Origin: Cristatella mucedo
Taxonomy: Eukaryota > Bryozoa > Phylactolaemata > Cristatellidae
Direction of reading: 5' to 3'
Length of the DNA stretch: 64,000 nt
NCBI GenBank assembly: GCA_009760855.2
Contig: WPIO01000043.1
Span: forward strand, 2,234,001 to 2,298,000
In this document: positions 60,271-64,000 of the stretch, one piece after another
Layout of the letters: each line of letters opens with the position of its first letter
Numbering within the stretch: the first letter of the stretch is position 1
Made by a program: the position numbers and the translations under genes
The notes under the pieces: generated by a model
Database searches by the model: none
Told to the model about the DNA's origin: nothing
What the model saw: only the letters and a program-made list of their open reading frames with translations

Positions 60271-62219
60271 CCAAGTCTACTAAGCGAAAGCTTGAAAAGG
60301 CATACACAAGATCCGGACTAACTGTCCATCGACAGGCGTATGAAGACTACTGTAGGTCGTACCAATCGATCCTAGCAAAGGCTAAGTCTAGCTTCTATAG
60401 AAACATTGTTGAATCACAGATGCACAATCCAAAAATGCTGATGTCGACAATAAACCATCTCCTCAACCGTTCCCAGGTTAGCTCCTTACCTGATGATCCT
60501 TGTGATGATCTAGCCGATCGCTTCTCTCGATTCTTTGTGCAGAAGATAGACAAAATCAGGGAATTTATCCCTGCGATGACAACCTTCCCACTAGAATGCT
60601 GTTCCTCGGTTCCTGGCTGCGCCTCAATGTCTGCATTTAAAAAGGTCACTAGTGATGTAGTCCTAAAGCTCGTATCTCAATCAAAGAAGACAACAAGTCC
60701 ACTGGACCCTATTCCCACTGTCCTGCTCCTACGTTGCATTGATCTGCTGCTGCCATGCATAGCCAACATCATTAATATGTCATTAGCCTCAGGTCAGGGC
60801 CCAGCACCTTTCAAAAAAGCTGTAGTCAGGCCACTTCTCAAGAAAGCTACACTAGACCAAGACTTAAGCAACTACCGCCCAGTCTCCCTTCTACCATTCC
60901 TATCAAAGACACTAGAACGGGTCGTGGCAGACCAGCTGAACTCGTATATCGAAACCTCACACCTTGCTAGTAAGTTCCAGTCTGGCTTTAGAGCTAATCA
61001 CTCCACAGAGTCAGCATTGCTTCGGGTATACAACGACCTACTTAGGAATGCAGACATGGGTAGAGTGTCTCTTCTTGTTTTGCTCGATCTTTCGGCAGCT
61101 TTTGATACCATCGATCACGACGTACTTCTAGAGCGCCTCTCATCTCGCCTGGGCATCACTGGCACTGCTCTGCAGTGGTTCAGGTCCTATCTCAGTGGGA
61201 GACTCCAGAGTGTTGACGTGAATGGACAAAGATCATCTGAAGTACCTCTAAAATATGGAGTACCTCAGGGCTCTGTGCTAGGTCCGGTCCTTTTCACCGT
61301 TTATACTCTCCCTCTCGCTGATGTGATTGCCAAGCACAATCTAGGCTTTCACTTCTATGCGGATGACACTCAGTTGTACCTTTGCTTTGATCCCTCCCAG
61401 CCTTCGAGCAGCTCAAATTCTCTCAACTCACTTGCTGCATGCATTGATGACATCCGATCATGGATGGCAGCAAATTTTCTAAAACTAAACGGTGATAAAA
61501 CTAACTTACTAGTTATGGGCAAACCTAGTGTTATTCAGAAATTGGAAAGGCTGACTTTCAAAATTGGCTCTGCCAGCATATCTCCAGTTGCATCAGCTCG
61601 AAATCTAGGTGTCATATTCCAAAGCGACCTCTCGTTAGACGACCACATCAGCCCCACAGTCAAATCAGCCTATTTTCAGCTTCATAACATTGCTAAAATG
61701 AGGGCTTGTTTAGATAAGGATACCACGTCCAAGTTGGTCCATGCATTCGTGACATCTCGTCTCGACTTCTGCAACTCACTGCTTACTGGCCTACCAGCAT
61801 GTGCGATCAGGCGATTGCAGCTGGTGCAAAACTCTGCAGCTAGGCTTGTCTGTCGTGAGCGTCGCAGTTGCCACGTTACTCCACTTCTCGCCGACCTGCA
61901 CTGGTTACCAGTCAAGCAACGGATTGACTTCAAGGTTTTGTCGCTCACTTTTAGGTCTCTTCATTCTATGGCTCCAGCCTATTATTCAGATATACCACCC
62001 CATCAGGCAAAGCATCGTACCACTCGCTTTTCGGAATCCAACAGTCTAGAAATACCTCGTACAAACCTTAAATCCTTTGGAGACCGTGCATTTAGCTCGT
62101 ATGCTCCCACAGCCTGGAACTCCCTCCCGACCTGCATCAGAACATCCCCTGACCTGACCACATTTAAAAGAAACTTAAAAACATACCTATTTAGGACAGC
62201 ATTTAGTGGGTCCTTGTGA
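60222..62219 (+). CDS. LINE A reverse transcriptase ORF, 665 codons
   Basis: RNA-dependent DNA polymerase of an L2/CR1-type LINE. Residues 1-130 linker; RT about 155-430 with NYRPVSLLPFLSKTLERVV, LDLSAAFDTIDHDVLLERL (L288-), [16 protein letters not shown] (G346-) and catalytic YADD at 379-382; then the C-terminal region with CNSLLTGLPACAIRRLQLVQ and LHWLPVKQRIDFKVLSLTFR. All catalytic aspartates are present. No ATG opens it: it is the downstream part of ORF2, cut from the endonuclease by a frameshift. The longest coding stretch in the window by far. Confidence 0.95.
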   Translation: MRPHPDGLWFTTDIKLAKSTKRKLEKAYTRSGLTVHRQAYEDYCRSYQSILAKAKSSFYRNIVESQMHNPKMLMSTINHLLNRSQVSSLPDDPCDDLADRFSRFFVQKIDKIREFIPAMTTFPLECCSSVPGCASMSAFKKVTSDVVLKLVSQSKKTTSPLDPIPTVLLLRCIDLLLPCIANIINMSLASGQGPAPFKKAVVRPLLKKATLDQDLSNYRPVSLLPFLSKTLERVVADQLNSYIETSHLASKFQSGFRANHSTESALLRVYNDLLRNADMGRVSLLVLLDLSAAFDTIDHDVLLERLSSRLGITGTALQWFRSYLSGRLQSVDVNGQRSSEVPLKYGVPQGSVLGPVLFTVYTLPLADVIAKHNLGFHFYADDTQLYLCFDPSQPSSSSNSLNSLAACIDDIRSWMAANFLKLNGDKTNLLVMGKPSVIQKLERLTFKIGSASISPVASARNLGVIFQSDLSLDDHISPTVKSAYFQLHNIAKMRACLDKDTTSKLVHAFVTSRLDFCNSLLTGLPACAIRRLQLVQNSAARLVCRERRSCHVTPLLADLHWLPVKQRIDFKVLSLTFRSLHSMAPAYYSDIPPHQAKHRTTRFSESNSLEIPRTNLKSFGDRAFSSYAPTAWNSLPTCIRTSPDLTTFKRNLKTYLFRTAFSGSL

Positions 62220-62474
62220 TTCGTCCTCGATGTGCTAATGCGTGCTGACACTGTTCATGCTGCCACTAACCACATTTGCATTCTGACCCAGTGCATGTAA
62301 CCCCTAACCATGTTATTCATTTTGCTTGTTTTTCAAGCATGATTTTACTTACTATTCTATTGCGTATCACTTTGCAGCAAATGTAAAGCGCCTAGAAAGA
62401 GATTGAGTTCTCCGAGGGCGCTTTATCAAGTGCAATATTATTATTATTATTAAATATGTGTGCGTGACTGGCCA

Positions 62475-63890
62475 TTATGAACTTCAGAAGAATTCAATAT
62501 TCATGCTGAAAACTCTTGTAACATCCAGGTCAGCTCATTTCTTGACTGTTTGAAAAACTTTGGTTTGGTCCAACACGTTAACCCAACCACTCAGTTGTCC
62601 TACCGGCAACAGATTTCTGTCCCACTGACTTTGCTGTGTGGAACACTGAACCTCTCCGATCACGGTTCGATCGCATTTACTGTTCCTGCTCCGTTGTACC
62701 TACCGGAAACTGATGAGTTTGTTTAAAAAGCATACCCCGAGACTATATTGCGAAATCTGTTTGAGATGCAGGTATTCTTGATCTGCCACCTGACTCAACC
62801 GACAGCAATGGTACCCATACTGGTGCACCAAACGTGGCACTCTGTAGTTCTCTTCAAATATTCTACAATCCATTCTTTCCGTGTAGAGATTCACTGAGGT
62901 TCCTCTGAATTTATGAAGACTTGAAAAACGCACCTAGCTACACTCAGGCTTAAATCTATTTTCATAGGTCTGGAATCTGGATCAGACAAAAATGTAGTCA
63001 ATTTAAAAGAATTACTTCGAGTCTACATCCGGGGCTTAACAAAGCCAAGGTCTCTTCTTTTCACGCGAAAAACTGAATTATTCCTGCCAGTCGGACCGAC
63101 AAATTGATAAGTCGTAAAAATATTGTAGGTTAATGCTAAGAGGTCTCAATAAGCAGATATTAAAGCTCAGCCTAAAGGTTTTTAGCCTTCTTCACTGAAA
63201 AACAGTGCTCACTCCTGCTAAAGTAGTTGATGAATCACAGTCTCTGACCTCCCGTTAAAATTTTTCCGAGGATTCAACATGAGATGTTAAGACATCACTA
63301 TGTTCCAGTAGTAAGAGATCGTCTCCTGAAGATCATATACCATAATATCTGAGGTCCTAACGGGAAAGAACAAATTAGTGTAGCCGTTACCCAGTTATTA
63401 TCGGTTAAAAAGGCTTTAAGCCAAGTCTTTAAAATCGGCCATCGTTAGAACGGTACTTAAAAAGCCTGGATTCGATGCCGGATCCGCGCAAGCTATCGTA
63501 CAGTTTCCCTTCCATTTTTGTCAAAGATTGTTAAAAAAAGTGTCGCTAAGCAGCGTCTAGCGCAAGCAGAGGAGAAGGAAATGTTAGAAAATTTTTATTT
63601 GGGTGAAGCAGCATAACTATACCGGAGCTGCTTTCCTCTGTGTAACCAACGAGATCATAAGCAGCAACGATGAAAAGGACGTTACTGCATTAGCAATGCT
63701 AGATCTACCAGCTGCCTTCACCACCATTGATCCAATTGTAATATTTGAACGACGGAGAATCATGACTGGTCTGTCAGAGTAGGCAATAATTAAAAGGGCC
63801 CGATTCAAATCGTAGTCGTCAGAGGGTTTTCATTCGGTACTGTGTGGAGTCAGGTCTCATCTAACCGAACAGTAGAAAGAAGAAGAGAAG
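62475..63890 (+). mobile_element. LINE B relic, endonuclease to RT, likely continuing past the window
   Basis: Endonuclease end: FNIHAENSCNIQVSSFLDCL and GLVQHVNPTTQLS, then GTLNLSDHGSIAFTVPAPLY (about 62490-62710). Linker decayed. RT: VVRTVLKKPGFDAGSAQ (about 63440), ALAMLDLPAAFTTIDP (about 63690). Stops and indels. The right end is lost in noise near 63890-64000. Confidence 0.82.
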
Positions 63891-64000
63891 TATCTAACCT
63901 GTAGAATCCCTAAAGCGTTTTTAATCGTTCCAGTTCTCTAGTCGTTCTCCCCTGCTGAGACAAGATATTCAAAACAATGTGATAGGATGTCACCTTTTTA

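Larger units (their letters stand above)
59721..62455 (+). mobile_element. LINE A, best copy: 5'-truncated L2/CR1-like non-LTR retrotransposon
   Basis: Order: C-terminal half of an APE-type endonuclease, linker, reverse transcriptase, C-terminal domain, stop 62217-62219, 3' UTR, stem-loop (AAAGCGCC at 62384-62391 / GGCGCTTT near 62416-62424), (TTA)n. The 5' edge holds an imperfect duplication (59721-59744 resembles 59794-59817). Only one lesion, in an A-run near 60210-60214, separates the two ORFs. Known: such elements move by target-primed reverse transcription. Confidence 0.95.

Noticed and set aside
60395-60649. Antisense frames inside LINE A copies (also 61682-61948, 62003-62251)
   Set aside because: Shadows of the sense RT ORF.

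Overview
The window is nuclear DNA of an animal, most likely an invertebrate. It has spliced genes with GT-AG introns, AT-rich intergenic DNA, long microsatellites and many degenerate L2/CR1-type LINEs, tRNA-derived SINEs, an LTR-type element and a hAT-type element. No operon, ribosome binding site, CRISPR array or bacterial gene is visible. The phylum cannot be fixed from the sequence alone.

The main host gene is a complete SLC18B1-like vesicular transporter (major facilitator superfamily) on the + strand, from 852 to 39724. I placed 12 exons by protein similarity; all have consensus splice sites and all junctions are in phase. They give 485 codons plus a TAG stop. Its 39 kb length is mostly intron filled with transposon relics. 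A second, weaker gene model is a two-exon candidate secreted protein of 153 residues (56362-56422 joined to 57740-58140).

Two LINE families dominate. 'LINE A' ends in (TTA)n; its best copy lies at 59721-62455, with a reverse-transcriptase ORF of 665 codons and an endonuclease remnant in another frame. 'LINE B' ends in (ATTAC)n, with long copies at 29815-32590 and 45977-48737 and a relic running off the right edge. 'SINE-1' (five copies) shares its 3' stem-loop with LINE A, so LINE A machinery probably mobilised it. 'SINE-2' (two copies) is a different tRNA-derived family.

A 1.6-kb LTR-type element without pol lies inside a LINE A copy at 14869-16456. Its LTRs start TG and end CA and differ in length by exactly one 92-bp internal unit; its core holds a 22-bp minisatellite. 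A solo LTR of the same family sits in LINE B at 46561-46833 with a perfect 5-bp target duplication. A short hAT-type element interrupts LINE A at 45127-45318. The nesting gives a relative order: LINE B is older than the solo LTR and the LINE A tails inside it, and some LINE A copies are older than the SINE-1, LTR and hAT insertions they carry.

All coordinates of degenerate repeats are by-eye estimates, good to roughly 10-30 bp. Exon coordinates are exact readings of the sequence.
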